DNA from: Cellulomonas humilata
GTDB taxonomy: Bacteria > Actinomycetota > Actinomycetes > Actinomycetales > Cellulomonadaceae
Direction of reading: 5' to 3'
DNA: 64,000 nt
Assembly: GCF_030814415.1 (NCBI RefSeq)
Contig: NZ_JAUSVB010000002.1
Location: forward strand, 496,001-560,000
Shown here: positions 54,187 to 64,000 of the stretch, in pieces
How positions within the stretch are numbered: the stretch's first letter is position 1
Layout of the letters: each line of letters opens with the position of its first letter
Translations under genes and position numbers: made by a program
The notes under the pieces: model-generated
The model's input: only the letters and a program-made list of their open reading frames with translations
Databases searched by the model: none
Told to the model about the DNA's origin: nothing

Positions 54187-54244
54187 GATCTGGCCCCGTC
54201 GTCCGCGACGCGGCAGCCTCAGCCGACGACGAGAGGGGGAGGCC

Positions 54245-55171
54245 GTGCAGCCGGACGCGCAGCCCGCCATCGAGGACGACATCGCCACGTTCCGGTCGGA
54301 CGCACGGGAGCATGCCCGCCGGCTGCCGCGCGCGCTGCCCCACCTGCCGCTCGGCACCTACGAACGGGTGCGCCTGCCGGCGGACGCACCGCTCGCCGAG
54401 CTCATGGTCTACCGACCTGCGGGGGGACCGGACGTGCCGGGGGTGTTCGTCAACCTGCACGGCGGGGGCTTCGTCCTGGGCGACTGGCAGGACGACGACC
54501 CCTACTGCCGGTACCTCGCCGACGCGGCCGGGTGCGTGGTCGTGAACGTCGACTACCTGCTGGCGCCCGAGCACAAGTTCCCGGCAGCCGTCCACCAGAC
54601 CGCCGCTCTCCTGGCGTGGCTGACGGCCGACGCGTCGACGATCGGTGCCGACGGCTCGAGGATCGCCGTCGGCGGGCACAGCGCGGGCGGGAACCTGTCG
54701 GCCGCGGCCTGCCTCGTCGCCGCACGCCACGGCGACCCCCAGGTGCGGGGCCTGATCGTCGACTACGCACCGCTGGACCTGGCCACCCCGCCCAGCGCGA
54801 AGCTCGCCGACGCCGGCTCCCGCGGCGCTTCCGAGCTCGCGAGCGTGGGCGCTCGCTTCAACGCCTGGTACCTGCCGGCACCGGGGGACGGCTCGGACGA
54901 GCTCGCCTCACCGGTCCTGGCGGCGGACCTCTCCCGCCTGCCGCCGACCCTCGTGATCACGGCCGAGCACGATCTCCTGCGCGCCGAGGGTGATCACTTC
55001 GCCGCGCGCCTGGCGGGCTCGGGCGTCGTCGTCGAGCACGTCGTCGTCCCCGGCAGCGGTCATGGCTTCACGCACGTCGGCCCCGAGGAGCACGCCGTCG
55101 CGGCGTGGGCCCGCATGGCCGACTTCCTGCGACGGGTGCTGGCCGACGAGCGCGCGGGGGAGCGGCCGTGA
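54245..55171 (+). CDS. Alpha/beta-hydrolase esterase (HSL-type fold-3)
   Basis: Cytoplasmic esterase of 308 residues. The oxyanion-hole motif is HGGGF, the nucleophile Ser is in GGHSAGGNLS, the acid Asp in ITAEHDLL and the catalytic His in GSGHGFTH. No signal peptide. The GTG at 54245 lies behind a GAGAGGGGGAGG tract; the longer frame from 54128 would translate the operator and is rejected. It overlaps the DUF3237 gene by 4 bases. Its promoter carries the xylan palindrome, so it may remove acetyl or other ester groups from imported xylo-oligosaccharides. The substrate is not proven by sequence. Confidence 0.9.
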   Translation: MQPDAQPAIEDDIATFRSDAREHARRLPRALPHLPLGTYERVRLPADAPLAELMVYRPAGGPDVPGVFVNLHGGGFVLGDWQDDDPYCRYLADAAGCVVVNVDYLLAPEHKFPAAVHQTAALLAWLTADASTIGADGSRIAVGGHSAGGNLSAAACLVAARHGDPQVRGLIVDYAPLDLATPPSAKLADAGSRGASELASVGARFNAWYLPAPGDGSDELASPVLAADLSRLPPTLVITAEHDLLRAEGDHFAARLAGSGVVVEHVVVPGSGHGFTHVGPEEHAVAAWARMADFLRRVLADERAGERP

Positions 55172-55590
55172 GGGTGCGGGGCACGCACGTGCTCACCATC
55201 GACGCGCTCCTGGGTCCGGTCGTCGACGTCGGCCAGACGCCGACCGGCCACCGTCGCGTGATCCCCATCGTCGGGGGCACGGTGTCCGACGGGATGGTCG
55301 GGGTCGTGCTGCCCGGTGGCGCCGACTGGAACCTCCAGCGTCCCGACGGCTCGACGGAGCTCTGGGCGCGCTACGAGCTCCTGCTCGCCGACGGTGCGGT
55401 CGTCTCGGTGACGAACACGGCCGTCCACGCGGCCGACGTCCCGGCGCCGATCCTGACGTCCCCGCAGTTCGACGTCGGTGCCGGCGGGCCGGTGGACCTG
55501 CGCACGGGGGTCTACGTGGGACTGCTCACGCCGCGTCTGGACGAGGGCAGGGTGCGCATCGAGGTCCATCGGCTGAGTGCGGACCTCTGA
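55168..55590 (+). CDS. DUF3237 protein coupled to the esterase
   Basis: A 140-residue beta-rich protein of the DUF3237 family (GPVVDVGQTPTGHRRVIPIVGGTVSDGM core VGQTPTGHRRVIPIVGG; GADWNLQRPDG; ARYELLLADGAVVSVTN). The family has no established function; the barrel-like fold suggests small-ligand binding. GTG at 55168 overlaps the esterase stop (GTGA), and no gene separates the pair from the xylan operator, so it should be expressed with xylan enzymes. No signal peptide or membrane segment. Confidence 0.75.
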   Translation: MRVRGTHVLTIDALLGPVVDVGQTPTGHRRVIPIVGGTVSDGMVGVVLPGGADWNLQRPDGSTELWARYELLLADGAVVSVTNTAVHAADVPAPILTSPQFDVGAGGPVDLRTGVYVGLLTPRLDEGRVRIEVHRLSADL

Positions 55591-55612
55591 CCGATCGAGC
55601 CGTCCGCTCCCA

Positions 55613-55626
55613 TGGGAGCGCTCCGA
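55613..55626. promoter_or_regulatory. CelR/CebR-type box TGGGAGCGCTCCGA
   Basis: 13 of 14 bases match TGGGAGCGCTCCCA, the operator of the actinobacterial LacI-type cellulose regulators CelR/CebR. It lies 231 bases before the second xylanase start. A related dyad GAGCGCGCTC is at 55659-55668. Confidence 0.6.
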
Positions 55627-55658
55627 TACTTGCGCTGGCACAGTCTCACGCTTTATGA

Positions 55659-57263
<1,605 letters not shown>

Positions 57264-57292
57264 CGGCCTGACGGCAGTCCCTACGGCCGGCG

Positions 57293-57331
57293 GGGGCGGG
57301 TGCGGCACTCCACAGGAGTCGCACCCGCCCC
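57293..57331. terminator. Bidirectional terminator after the second xylanase
   Basis: GGGGCGGGTGCG pairs with CGCACCCGCCCC, with an inner ACTCC/GGAGT stem and a 2-base bulge, in a convergent junction. Confidence 0.75.
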
Positions 57332-57336
57332 GTCGG

Positions 57337-58335
57337 TCATCCGGCTGTCTCGCGCAGGAGCACGTCGGCCGTGACGGAGCCGGGCGTCGCCCGCGTCGCG
57401 GCCGCCTGCCGGGCACGCCGCTGCAGCACGGCGTTGACCGGGGTCGGCACAGCGTGCAGCCGCCCGAGCAGGACGATCTCGCCGTTGAGGTGGTCGGCCT
57501 CGATCGACCCGGTGCCCCGGACCAGCGACTGCCACGAGGATCCGCCGGTGCCCTCCTGCCCAGGCAGGCGGCTCATCATGAAGTCGGCACGCGCGGCGTC
57601 GTGCACCGCCTCGTCGAGCACGACGATCCCGGCGGCCTGCAGGACCGCACGGCCCTCGGCATCGGCTCGGGCGGCCAGCTCGCCCGCGGCGGCGTCGCGC
57701 GTGGTCCCGCAGAGCGCCTCGACGGCGTTCGCCAGGTTGGACAGCAGCTTGCGGTACTTCCACGCCATCACGTCGGCGGTCACGGGCGCGCGGAGGCCCG
57801 CAGCCGTCAGGTCACCGGCGTACGCGGCCAGAAGGTCTGCGTCGACGGACGAGGGGGCGGCCGGACCGATCGTGAGGACGCCCGGCACGGGAGTGCCGCC
57901 CGCGGAGACCCGGCCGGGCTCGAGGTAGGTGGCGGGCAGCCAGACGCACATCGCGATGACGCTCGCGAACTGGCGGAGCGCCGCCCGCTCGTTGTCCACG
58001 CCGTTCTGCGCGCAGACGACGGGGAGCCGCTCGGCCGCTGTCCCGCCACCGTCCACGGGGCGGTCGGCCCACGCCGTGAGCGCCGCGGCGGTGTCCTGGC
58101 TCTTCACGGCCAGGACGAGCACGTCGTCGGGACGCAGCCCGACGTCCTGCGGTCCCGCGGCGGTCGGTGGGTGCACGCGCACGGTGCCGACGGCCGTCGT
58201 GACCTCGAGCCCACCCGTGCGCAGAGCCTCCAGCTGGCGGCCGCGGGCGACGAGGACGACGTCCTTCCCGGCACCCGCCAGGAGCCCGCCGATCACTCCG
58301 CCGACCGCTCCCGTCCCGATGATGATGTGTCGCAC
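57337..58335 (-). CDS. Ketopantoate-reductase-like (ApbA/PanE) protein
   Basis: NADPH-dependent reductase family protein of 332 residues. The N-terminal dinucleotide motif is IIIGTGAVGGVIGG. The catalytic Lys region is VMAWKYRKLLSNLANAVEAL, and CAQNGVDNE corresponds to the conserved NGxxN segment. True PanE makes pantoate for coenzyme A; this one is distinct enough that another 2-keto acid substrate is possible. GTG at 58335 gives VRHIIIGTG. The long frame reading on to 61152 is only antisense to the PEP carboxylase gene. No ribosome binding site is evident. Confidence 0.85.
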   Translation of the reverse strand: MRHIIIGTGAVGGVIGGLLAGAGKDVVLVARGRQLEALRTGGLEVTTAVGTVRVHPPTAAGPQDVGLRPDDVLVLAVKSQDTAAALTAWADRPVDGGGTAAERLPVVCAQNGVDNERAALRQFASVIAMCVWLPATYLEPGRVSAGGTPVPGVLTIGPAAPSSVDADLLAAYAGDLTAAGLRAPVTADVMAWKYRKLLSNLANAVEALCGTTRDAAAGELAARADAEGRAVLQAAGIVVLDEAVHDAARADFMMSRLPGQEGTGGSSWQSLVRGTGSIEADHLNGEIVLLGRLHAVPTPVNAVLQRRARQAAATRATPGSVTADVLLRETAG

Positions 58336-58440
58336 CCGGACACCGTCGCACGACCGGACGAACCGTCGCCTGCGGACGTGGTCGATCACGTCACACTGCC
58401 CATCGCTCGGACTCCCGGGACCGGATCGGGCCGCGTGCCT

Positions 58441-58446
58441 TAGTTT
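58441..58446 (+). promoter_or_regulatory. -10 box (TAGTTT) of a leaderless PEP carboxylase transcript
   Basis: TAGTTT ends 6 bases before the GTG at 58453; no ribosome binding site intervenes. Confidence 0.55.
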
Positions 58447-58452
58447 TGGCCC

Positions 58453-61137
58453 GTGACCGCACCCCTTCCCCCGAGCGACACCGTGCAGGCCTCCACCACG
58501 AGCCCCGCCAGCCACGAGGTCCCCGAGCCGCTGCGCAACGACGTCCGGGTGCTCGGCGAGTTCCTCGGCCGGGTGTTGCGCGAGGCGGGCGGCGACGACC
58601 TGCTGGCCGACGTCGAGCACCTGCGCGAGCTCGCCATCCGGGCGCACAACGGGCCCGACGCCGGCGCGCTGGCCCAGGCCGAGGAGCTCGTCGCGGGCTT
58701 CAGCCTGGCCCGTGCCGAAGAGGTCGCGCGGGCGTTCACCTGCTACTTCCACCTGGCCAACACCGCAGAGGAGTTCCACCGCGTGCGCGTCCTGCGGGAC
58801 CGCGAGGCCAACCTCCTGCCGCACCACCTGGCGCCGGACGACTCGCTGCCCTCCGCGGTCGCGCAGCTGGCCGACGAGGTGGGGGAGGACGTCGCGCGGC
58901 AGCGGCTCGCGGAGCTCGAGTTCCGGCCCGTGTTCACCGCGCACCCGACCGAGGCCCGTCGCCGGGCGGTGTCCAGCGCCATCCGCCGCATCGCGGAGCT
59001 CGTCGCGGAGCGCGACCTGCGCTACACGGGCGGGATGTCGCTGGCGGAGAACGACCGGCGGCTGCTGAGCGAGATCGACACGCTCTGGCGCACCGCCCCG
59101 CTGCGCGAGGCCAAGCCGTCGGTGCTCGACGAGGTCCGCACCGTCATCAACGTGTTCGAGGCGACGCTCGCCGACGTCCTGCCGGCCGTCTACCGCCGCC
59201 TCGACGACTGGCTCCTGGCCGATGCCGCCGGTACGACGGCTCCGGCCGTGCGCTCGTTCGCGCGACTGGGGACCTGGATCGGCGGGGACCGCGACGGAAA
59301 CCCGAACGTCACCGCCGAGATCACCGAGACCGCCGCGGCGATGGCCTCCGAGCACGCCCTGCTGGAGCTCGAGTCCTCGGCCCGCAAGACCGCGCACGGG
59401 CTCACCCTCGACGCCTCCGGCACGCCGAGCTCCGCCGAGCTGAGCGCCCTGTGGCAGCGTCAGCGCGGCCTGTCCGCGGCGCTGGCCGCGCGGATCGCAG
59501 GCGACGCCCCCAACGAGCCGCACCGTCGTGTCGTCTACTTCCTGGCGGAGCGCATCGCGGCGACGCGGACGCGCAACGCGGACCTCGGGTACGGCGCCGC
59601 GTCGGAGCTCGAGGCCGACCTCGCCGTCGTGCAGCGCTCCCTGGCCGAGGCCGGGGCGACGCGGTCGGCCTACGGCGACCTCCAGCGGCTCATCTGGCAG
59701 GTGCAGACCTTCGGGTTCCACCTGGCCGAGCTCGAGGTGCGGCAGCACTCCCAGGTGCACGAGGGCGCGCTCGCGGACCTCGCGAAGAACGGCATCGACG
59801 GCACCCTGGAGCCGCGCACGGTCGAGGTCATCGACACGTTCCGCGCGATCGGCGCCGTCCAGCGCCGCTACGGCGTGCTGGCGGCCCGTCGCTACATCGT
59901 GTCGTTCACGCAGTCCGCCGAGCACCTCGCCGCCGTGTACCAGCTGGCCGAGATCGCGTTCGCCGGGGTGGACGCGCCGATCATCGACGCGGTCCCGCTG
60001 TTCGAGACGTTCGCGGACCTCGAGGCGTCGGTCGACATCCTCGAGGGCGCCCTGGCGCTCCCGCAGGTGCAGCGCCGGCTCGCGGAGAACGGCCGCCGGG
60101 TCGAGGTCATGCTCGGCTACTCGGACTCGTCCAAGGACGTCGGCCCCGTCTCCGCCACGCTGACACTGGACACCGCGCAGCGCCGCATCACCGAGTGGGC
60201 GCGTCGCAACGACATCGTGCTCACGCTCTTCCACGGCCGCGGTGGTGCCCTGGGGCGCGGTGGCGGGCCCGCCAACCGTGCGCTGCTCGCGCAGCCCCCG
60301 GGGTCGGTCGACGGCCGGTTCAAGCTCACCGAGCAGGGCGAGGTCATCTTCGCCCGCTACGGCGACCCGGTCATCGCCGCGCGCCACATCGAGCAGGTCG
60401 CCGCGGCCACTCTGCTGGCCGGGGCGCCCTCGGTCGAGCGTCGCAACGCCGCGGCCACCGAGCGGTTCACCGCGCTCGCCGCGAAGCTCGACGAGTCGTC
60501 GCGCACCCGGTTCCACGAGCTGGTCAAGGCCCCCGGCTTCCCGCAGTGGTTCGCCCAGGTCACCCCGCTCGAGGAGGTCGGCCTGCTGCCGATCGGCTCG
60601 CGTCCCGCCCGCCGCGGTCTGTCGGTCGAGTCGCTGGACGACCTGCGGGCGATCCCGTGGGTGTTCAGCTGGTCGCAGGCGCGGATCAACCTGGCCGGCT
60701 GGTACGGCCTGGGCACCGCGCTGGCGGCGACGGACGACCTGGACGAGCTGCGTGAGGCCTACGCCCAGTGGCCGCTGTTCACCACGATGATCGACAACGT
60801 CGAGATGTCGCTGGCCAAGACCGACGAGCGCATCGCGGAGCGATACCTGGAGCTCGGGGACCGCGACGACCTGGCGCAGCTGGTGCTCGAGGAGATGGCG
60901 CTGACCCGGCAGTGGGTGCTGGCCATCACGCAGAGCGAGGCGATCCTGTCCCGCCGCCGGATCCTCGGCCGAGCCGTGCAGCTGCGCAGCCCGTACGTCG
61001 ACGCGCTGTCGCTCCTCCAGCTGCGCGCCCTGCGCGGTCTGCGCACCGGTGCTGCACCGGAGCAGGCGGACGACCTGCGCCGGCTCCTGCTGCTGACCGT
61101 CAACGGCGTGGCCGCGGGCCTGCAGAACACGGGCTGA
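58453..61137 (+). CDS. ppc: Phosphoenolpyruvate carboxylase
   Basis: Adds bicarbonate to PEP to give oxaloacetate, refilling the TCA cycle. The 894-residue protein is full length. Motifs: FTAHPTEARRR with the catalytic His (about 160), GTWIGGDRDGNPNVT, VMLGYSDSSKDVGP, and FHGRGGALGRGGGP, the mobile loop with essential arginines; it ends NGVAAGLQNTG, the typical C-terminal NG...NTG. The GTG start is fixed by the leaderless -10 box. Monocistronic, ending at a strong hairpin. Confidence 0.97.
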   Translation: MTAPLPPSDTVQASTTSPASHEVPEPLRNDVRVLGEFLGRVLREAGGDDLLADVEHLRELAIRAHNGPDAGALAQAEELVAGFSLARAEEVARAFTCYFHLANTAEEFHRVRVLRDREANLLPHHLAPDDSLPSAVAQLADEVGEDVARQRLAELEFRPVFTAHPTEARRRAVSSAIRRIAELVAERDLRYTGGMSLAENDRRLLSEIDTLWRTAPLREAKPSVLDEVRTVINVFEATLADVLPAVYRRLDDWLLADAAGTTAPAVRSFARLGTWIGGDRDGNPNVTAEITETAAAMASEHALLELESSARKTAHGLTLDASGTPSSAELSALWQRQRGLSAALAARIAGDAPNEPHRRVVYFLAERIAATRTRNADLGYGAASELEADLAVVQRSLAEAGATRSAYGDLQRLIWQVQTFGFHLAELEVRQHSQVHEGALADLAKNGIDGTLEPRTVEVIDTFRAIGAVQRRYGVLAARRYIVSFTQSAEHLAAVYQLAEIAFAGVDAPIIDAVPLFETFADLEASVDILEGALALPQVQRRLAENGRRVEVMLGYSDSSKDVGPVSATLTLDTAQRRITEWARRNDIVLTLFHGRGGALGRGGGPANRALLAQPPGSVDGRFKLTEQGEVIFARYGDPVIAARHIEQVAAATLLAGAPSVERRNAAATERFTALAAKLDESSRTRFHELVKAPGFPQWFAQVTPLEEVGLLPIGSRPARRGLSVESLDDLRAIPWVFSWSQARINLAGWYGLGTALAATDDLDELREAYAQWPLFTTMIDNVEMSLAKTDERIAERYLELGDRDDLAQLVLEEMALTRQWVLAITQSEAILSRRRILGRAVQLRSPYVDALSLLQLRALRGLRTGAAPEQADDLRRLLLLTVNGVAAGLQNTG

Positions 61138-61150
61138 CCAGAACCGACCC

Positions 61151-61184
61151 ACGGACGGACCCGGCAGACGCCGGGTCCGTCCGT
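61151..61184. terminator. Bidirectional terminator after ppc
   Basis: A perfect 15-pair stem (ACGGACGGACCCGGC with its complement) and an AGAC loop between convergent genes. Confidence 0.85.
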
Positions 61185-61188
61185 CGTT

Positions 61189-61986
61189 CTACGGGCCGGT
61201 CGGCCCGAACCGTTCCGTGCGGATGCGCTCCGGGTCGTGGCCGAGGTCGACCAGGGTGTCGGCGACGGACTCGACGAACGGCGTCGGCCCGCACACGAAC
61301 ACGTGCGCGCGCTCGTCCGGCGGGAAGCAGACGGCCTCCAGCTGGGCGGCGTCGACCCGGCCGACGCGGCCGGTCCAGCCGTCGGGGCCCTCGCGGGTCC
61401 AGACGCGGGTGATCCCGACGTCGCCGCCGAGGGTCTCGAGCTCGTCGGCGTAGATCGCGTCCGTCGGGGTGCGCACCGAGACGACCAGCCGGAACGGCGC
61501 CGTGCTCCCGGCGAGCCGTCGCGTGCGCAGCATCGACATGAGCGGGACCAGACCGGACCCGCCGCCGATGAGCTGCACGGGGTGCGGGTCGGCAGGCTGC
61601 CAGACGAACCAGTGCCCGACGGGTCCGCGGAGCTCGATCTCGTCGCCCACCTGCAGGTCCTCGGTGAGGTACGGGGACACCTCGCCGTCGTCGACCACCT
61701 GCACGGTGAGCGCGATCCGGCTGTCGTGCAGGGCGGGGTCGGGCGGCACGCCGGGCAGTCCCATCGTGCCGGCGGACGCCAAGGAATAGGAGCGCTGCGT
61801 CGAGTAGCCGTCCTCCGCGGTCAGCCGGACGTCGACGTGCTGGCCCGCCAGGGCGCCGCGCCAGCCGGGGACGTCGAGCTCGAGCGTCATGGCGGTGGGC
61901 GTCTCGGCGGTGCGTGCCACGAGCGTGCCGACCATCCAGGGGAGGGCGTACAGCTCGGTGTCGGGCGAGGTGTCGGTGGAGGTCAT
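61189..61986 (-). CDS. FAD-dependent ferredoxin-reductase-type oxidoreductase
   Basis: Electron-transfer flavoprotein of 265 residues. The FAD-binding motif is QRSYSLAS, the nucleotide-binding motif LIGGGSGLVPLMSMLR, and VFVCGPTPFVESV is near the C-terminus. No 2Fe-2S domain is attached. The ATG at 61986 is 3 bases past the stop of the molybdopterin-enzyme gene, so the two are co-transcribed and probably function as an electron-transfer pair, with NAD(P)H as the likely donor. The acceptor pathway is not known. Confidence 0.88.
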   Translation of the reverse strand: MTSTDTSPDTELYALPWMVGTLVARTAETPTAMTLELDVPGWRGALAGQHVDVRLTAEDGYSTQRSYSLASAGTMGLPGVPPDPALHDSRIALTVQVVDDGEVSPYLTEDLQVGDEIELRGPVGHWFVWQPADPHPVQLIGGGSGLVPLMSMLRTRRLAGSTAPFRLVVSVRTPTDAIYADELETLGGDVGITRVWTREGPDGWTGRVGRVDAAQLEAVCFPPDERAHVFVCGPTPFVESVADTLVDLGHDPERIRTERFGPTGP

Positions 61987-61988
61987 GC

Positions 61989-62591
61989 TCAGTCTCCCCA
62001 GTACCGCTGCTCCTTCCAGGGGTCCCCGTAGGCGTGGTACCCGAGCCGCTCCCAGAACCCCCACGTGTCCTCGGTCATCAGGTCGATGCTGCGGACCCAC
62101 TTGGCGGACTTCCAGAAGTACAGGTGCGGGATGAGCAGCCGGGCCGGGCCGCCGTGCTCGGGGGGCAGCGGGGCGCCGTCGTACTGGTAGGCGATCCAGG
62201 CCTTGCCGCCGCGCAGGTCCGCCAGCGGGACGTTCGTCGTGTAGCCACCGTCGCAGTGCGCCATCACGTACTGCTCCTCGGGCGCCACCTCGACGCCGTC
62301 GAGCAGCGTGTCCAGCGAGATGCCCCGCCATGCGGAGTCGAGCTTGCTCCACTTGGTCACGCAGTGGATGTCCTTGACGATGTCGTCGTGGGGCAGGTGC
62401 GTCAGCTCGGACCACGTCCAGCTGGCGCGCGGCGCCCCGCCGGCGGTGATCGAGAACGTCCACGTGGACAGGTCGGCGCGCGGTGTCGGGCCCGCCGACA
62501 GCACGGGGAACCCGCGCTCGAGGTACTGACCGGGCGGGATCCGGGGGTCGACCTCGCGCTTGCCGCGGAACCCGCGGGAGATGATCGCCAT
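61989..62591 (-). CDS. Molybdopterin-dependent sulfite-oxidase-like protein
   Basis: A 200-residue protein of the sulfite-oxidase/YedY-like fold, containing only the molybdopterin domain. The Mo-ligand Cys is in IHCVTKWSK, and the typical segments GGYTTNVPLADL, YQYDGAPLPPEHGGPARLLIPHLYFWKSAKWV (core PPEHGGPARLLIPH) and GFWERLGYHAYGDPWKEQRY are present. No twin-arginine signal, so cytoplasmic. The ATG at 62591 is chosen at MAIISRGFRGK; further upstream the frame lacks homology. The reductase gene follows immediately. It may reduce oxidised sulfur or other small molecules; the substrate is unknown. Confidence 0.87.
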   Translation of the reverse strand: MAIISRGFRGKREVDPRIPPGQYLERGFPVLSAGPTPRADLSTWTFSITAGGAPRASWTWSELTHLPHDDIVKDIHCVTKWSKLDSAWRGISLDTLLDGVEVAPEEQYVMAHCDGGYTTNVPLADLRGGKAWIAYQYDGAPLPPEHGGPARLLIPHLYFWKSAKWVRSIDLMTEDTWGFWERLGYHAYGDPWKEQRYWGD

Positions 62592-62676
62592 CAGGACGCC
62601 GTGCGGTTCGACATGGTTCACTCCCGGGTGTCGGAGACGCTCCGGATCATCATGCGGCCCCACCCTGCGGATGCGC

Positions 62677-62710
62677 CAGAGGCCGGCCCGACGATCCGGA
62701 CCGGCCTCTG
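62677..62710 (-). terminator. Terminator of the helicase gene
   Basis: CAGAGGCCGG and CCGGCCTCTG form a perfect 10-pair stem 19 bases past the helicase stop. Confidence 0.75.
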
Positions 62711-62729
62711 AACTGTGCGTATGTCGGCG

Positions 62730-64000
62730 TCAGCCGCGCGAGTACACCACGCGCGGGCCGCCCGAGGTCGACGCACCGGAGCCGCTGCCGGTGCCGCGAC
62801 CGCTGCCACCGCGACGGCGACGCTGGCCGGAGCCGGCGGCCGGAGCGGCCGTTGCGGGGGCGCCACCGCGGCCACGGCCTCGGCCACGTCCGCCGCCGCC
62901 ACCGCCGCCACCGTTGGTGGGCTGAGCAGGCGGGGCCACGTACTTCACGGGCGCGGCGACCTCGCCGACGAGGCGCGTGAGCGTCGCGTCACCGGGGAAG
63001 ACAGGCTTCGGCGTCGCGGTGATCTTGGCGGCACGCGTGAGCTGGCGGACGTCGCCGCGCTGCTCGGGCAGGACGATCGTGACGACGTCGCCACCCGACC
63101 CGGCACGCGCGGTGCGGCCGGAGCGGTGCAGGTACGCCTTGTGCTCGGCCGGCGGGTCGACGTGCACGACGAGCTCGATGTCGTCGACGTGGATGCCACG
63201 CGCGGCGATGTCGGTGGCGACGAGCACGCGGACCGCACCGGAGGAGAACGCCTCGAGGTTCCGCTCGCGGGCGCCCTGCGCCAGGTTGCCGTGCAGGTCC
63301 ACGGCCGGGATGCCGTCCATGGTCAGCTGCTTGGCCAGCTTCTTCGCCTGGTGCTTGGTGCGCATGAACAGCACGCGGCGTCCGGTGCCGGAGGCGAGGT
63401 GGTGGACGACCTGCTTCTTGGCGTCGGCGTCGCGGACCTCGAACAGGTGGTGGGTCATCGCGGCGACGGGGGACTCGGCGCTGTCCACGGAGTGCTCGAC
63501 GGGCGAGGTCAGGTACCGCTTGACCAGCTGGTCGACACCCTTGTCCAGGGTGGCCGAGAAGAGCAGGCGCTGGCCGGCCTTCGGGGTCTTGTCCATGATC
63601 CGCTTCACGCCGGGCAGGAAGCCGAGGTCGGCCATGTGGTCGGCCTCGTCGAGCACGGTGATCTGCACGTCGTCGAGCGTGAGGGCCTTCTGGTTGAGCA
63701 GGTCCTCGAGCCGGCCGGGGCAGGCGATGACGATGTCGATGCCGCCGTTGAGGGCGGAGGTCTGCTTGCCCTGCGACACGCCGCCGAAGATCACGGTCGT
63801 GTTGAGGCCGAGCACCTTGGCCAGCGGCGCGATGGTCGCGTCGATCTGCGACGCGAGCTCGCGCGTCGGGGCCAGGACGAGGGCGCGGGGGCGGCGGGGC
63901 GCCTTGCCCTTGCCGGCGGTGGCGGCGAGCCGCACGACGAGCGGCAGGGCGAACGCGAGCGTCTTTCCGGAGCCCGTGCGGCCGCGGCCGAGGACGTCGC
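62730..64000 (-). CDS. DEAD-box RNA helicase (N-terminus outside window)
   Basis: ATP-dependent RNA helicase of the RhlE-like actinobacterial group. About 423 residues are present; the frame stays open to the window end, so the start is missing. Visible motifs in order: I (GRTGSGKT, near the edge), Ia (PTRELA), GG, CPGR in place of the usual TPGR, II (DEAD), III (SAT), V (ATDIAARGIHVDD) and VI (HRSGRTARAG). The tail is Gly/Arg-rich ([24 protein letters not shown]) and likely binds RNA. It probably acts in ribosome assembly or mRNA turnover, especially in the cold, by family. Confidence 0.95.
   Translation of the reverse strand, partial: DVLGRGRTGSGKTLAFALPLVVRLAATAGKGKAPRRPRALVLAPTRELASQIDATIAPLAKVLGLNTTVIFGGVSQGKQTSALNGGIDIVIACPGRLEDLLNQKALTLDDVQITVLDEADHMADLGFLPGVKRIMDKTPKAGQRLLFSATLDKGVDQLVKRYLTSPVEHSVDSAESPVAAMTHHLFEVRDADAKKQVVHHLASGTGRRVLFMRTKHQAKKLAKQLTMDGIPAVDLHGNLAQGARERNLEAFSSGAVRVLVATDIAARGIHVDDIELVVHVDPPAEHKAYLHRSGRTARAGSGGDVVTIVLPEQRGDVRQLTRAAKITATPKPVFPGDATLTRLVGEVAAPVKYVAPPAQPTNGGGGGGGGRGRGRGRGGAPATAAPAAGSGQRRRRGGSGRGTGSGSGASTSGGPRVVYSRG

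Noticed and set aside
54128..54244. Longer N-terminus for the esterase
   Set aside because: It would translate the xylan operator and a low-complexity arginine stretch; GTG at 54245 has the purine-rich site and family homology follows.
57337..61152. A 1271-codon frame joining the ketopantoate-reductase gene to antisense of ppc
   Set aside because: Only the last 332 residues resemble a family; the rest is antisense to an intact PEP carboxylase.

Overview
The window is very GC-rich, uses GTG starts freely, couples genes through 4-base GTGA overlaps, and often places a TANNNT -10 box 5-8 bases before the start codon (leaderless mRNA). With secreted GH10 xylanases carrying CBM2-type modules, Pro-Thr linkers, many LacI regulators and a TGGGAGCGCTCC-type box, this points to a plant-polysaccharide-degrading actinobacterium, most likely Cellulomonas or a close relative. 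That assignment is inference from gene content. No rRNA, tRNA, CRISPR array, insertion sequence or phage gene was seen, and no gene-free stretch exceeds about 280 bases.

Layout. (1) 1-10.1 kb, galactan/galactoside use: a GH2 beta-galactosidase, a decayed galactosidase remnant, two GH42 beta-galactosidases, a LacI regulator and a secreted GH53 endo-galactanase with its own promoter and operator. (2) 10.3-17 kb, mixed: an M15 carboxypeptidase-like protein, an FG-GAP secreted protein, a trypsin-like protease, a maltokinase N-cap-like protein, and a MarR/quinone-oxidoreductase pair. (3) 17-24.2 kb, rhamnoside use: a LacI regulator with tandem operators, an ABC importer and a GH78 alpha-L-rhamnosidase. 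(4) 24.2-26.4 kb: TetR, hemerythrin and SRPBCC proteins and a tiny acidic protein. (5) 26.4-41.3 kb, uronate region: IclR regulator, kduI, kduD, an Rbs-type ABC importer, an aldehyde dehydrogenase, a giant ThuA/copper-radical-oxidase fusion and a 4-OT-type tautomerase. (6) 41.4-48.8 kb, copper region: YcnI-like protein, CopC-CopD fusion and a 1554-residue multicopper oxidase. (7) 49-50.2 kb: a divergent DeoR/DUF4406 pair. (8) 50.3-57.3 kb, xylan locus: two oppositely oriented paralogous GH10 xylanases flank a LacI regulator, an esterase and a DUF3237 protein. (9) 57.3-64 kb, housekeeping: ketopantoate-reductase-like protein, PEP carboxylase, a molybdopterin oxidoreductase with its reductase, and a DEAD-box helicase cut by the window end.

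How the parts work together. Secreted enzymes (galactanase, xylanases) would cut polymers, importers bring in oligosaccharides or uronates, and enzymes without signal peptides (GH2, GH42, GH78) finish hydrolysis inside. Each sugar block has its own regulator, and for four of them a matching DNA palindrome can be proposed: TGTGCACGTGCACA for galactan, paired GTAGA-N4-TCTAC sites for rhamnoside, a TTCRCNCATATGAAC-like motif for the IclR/uronate set, and TACACCGGTGTA for xylan.

The two points most worth following are these. The uronate motif recurs upstream of the ThuA/copper-radical-oxidase gene and the tautomerase gene, suggesting one unexplored oxidative uronate/pectin regulon next to copper-supply genes. 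The xylan palindrome recurs at three promoters, drawing an esterase and a DUF3237 protein of unknown function into the xylan regulon.
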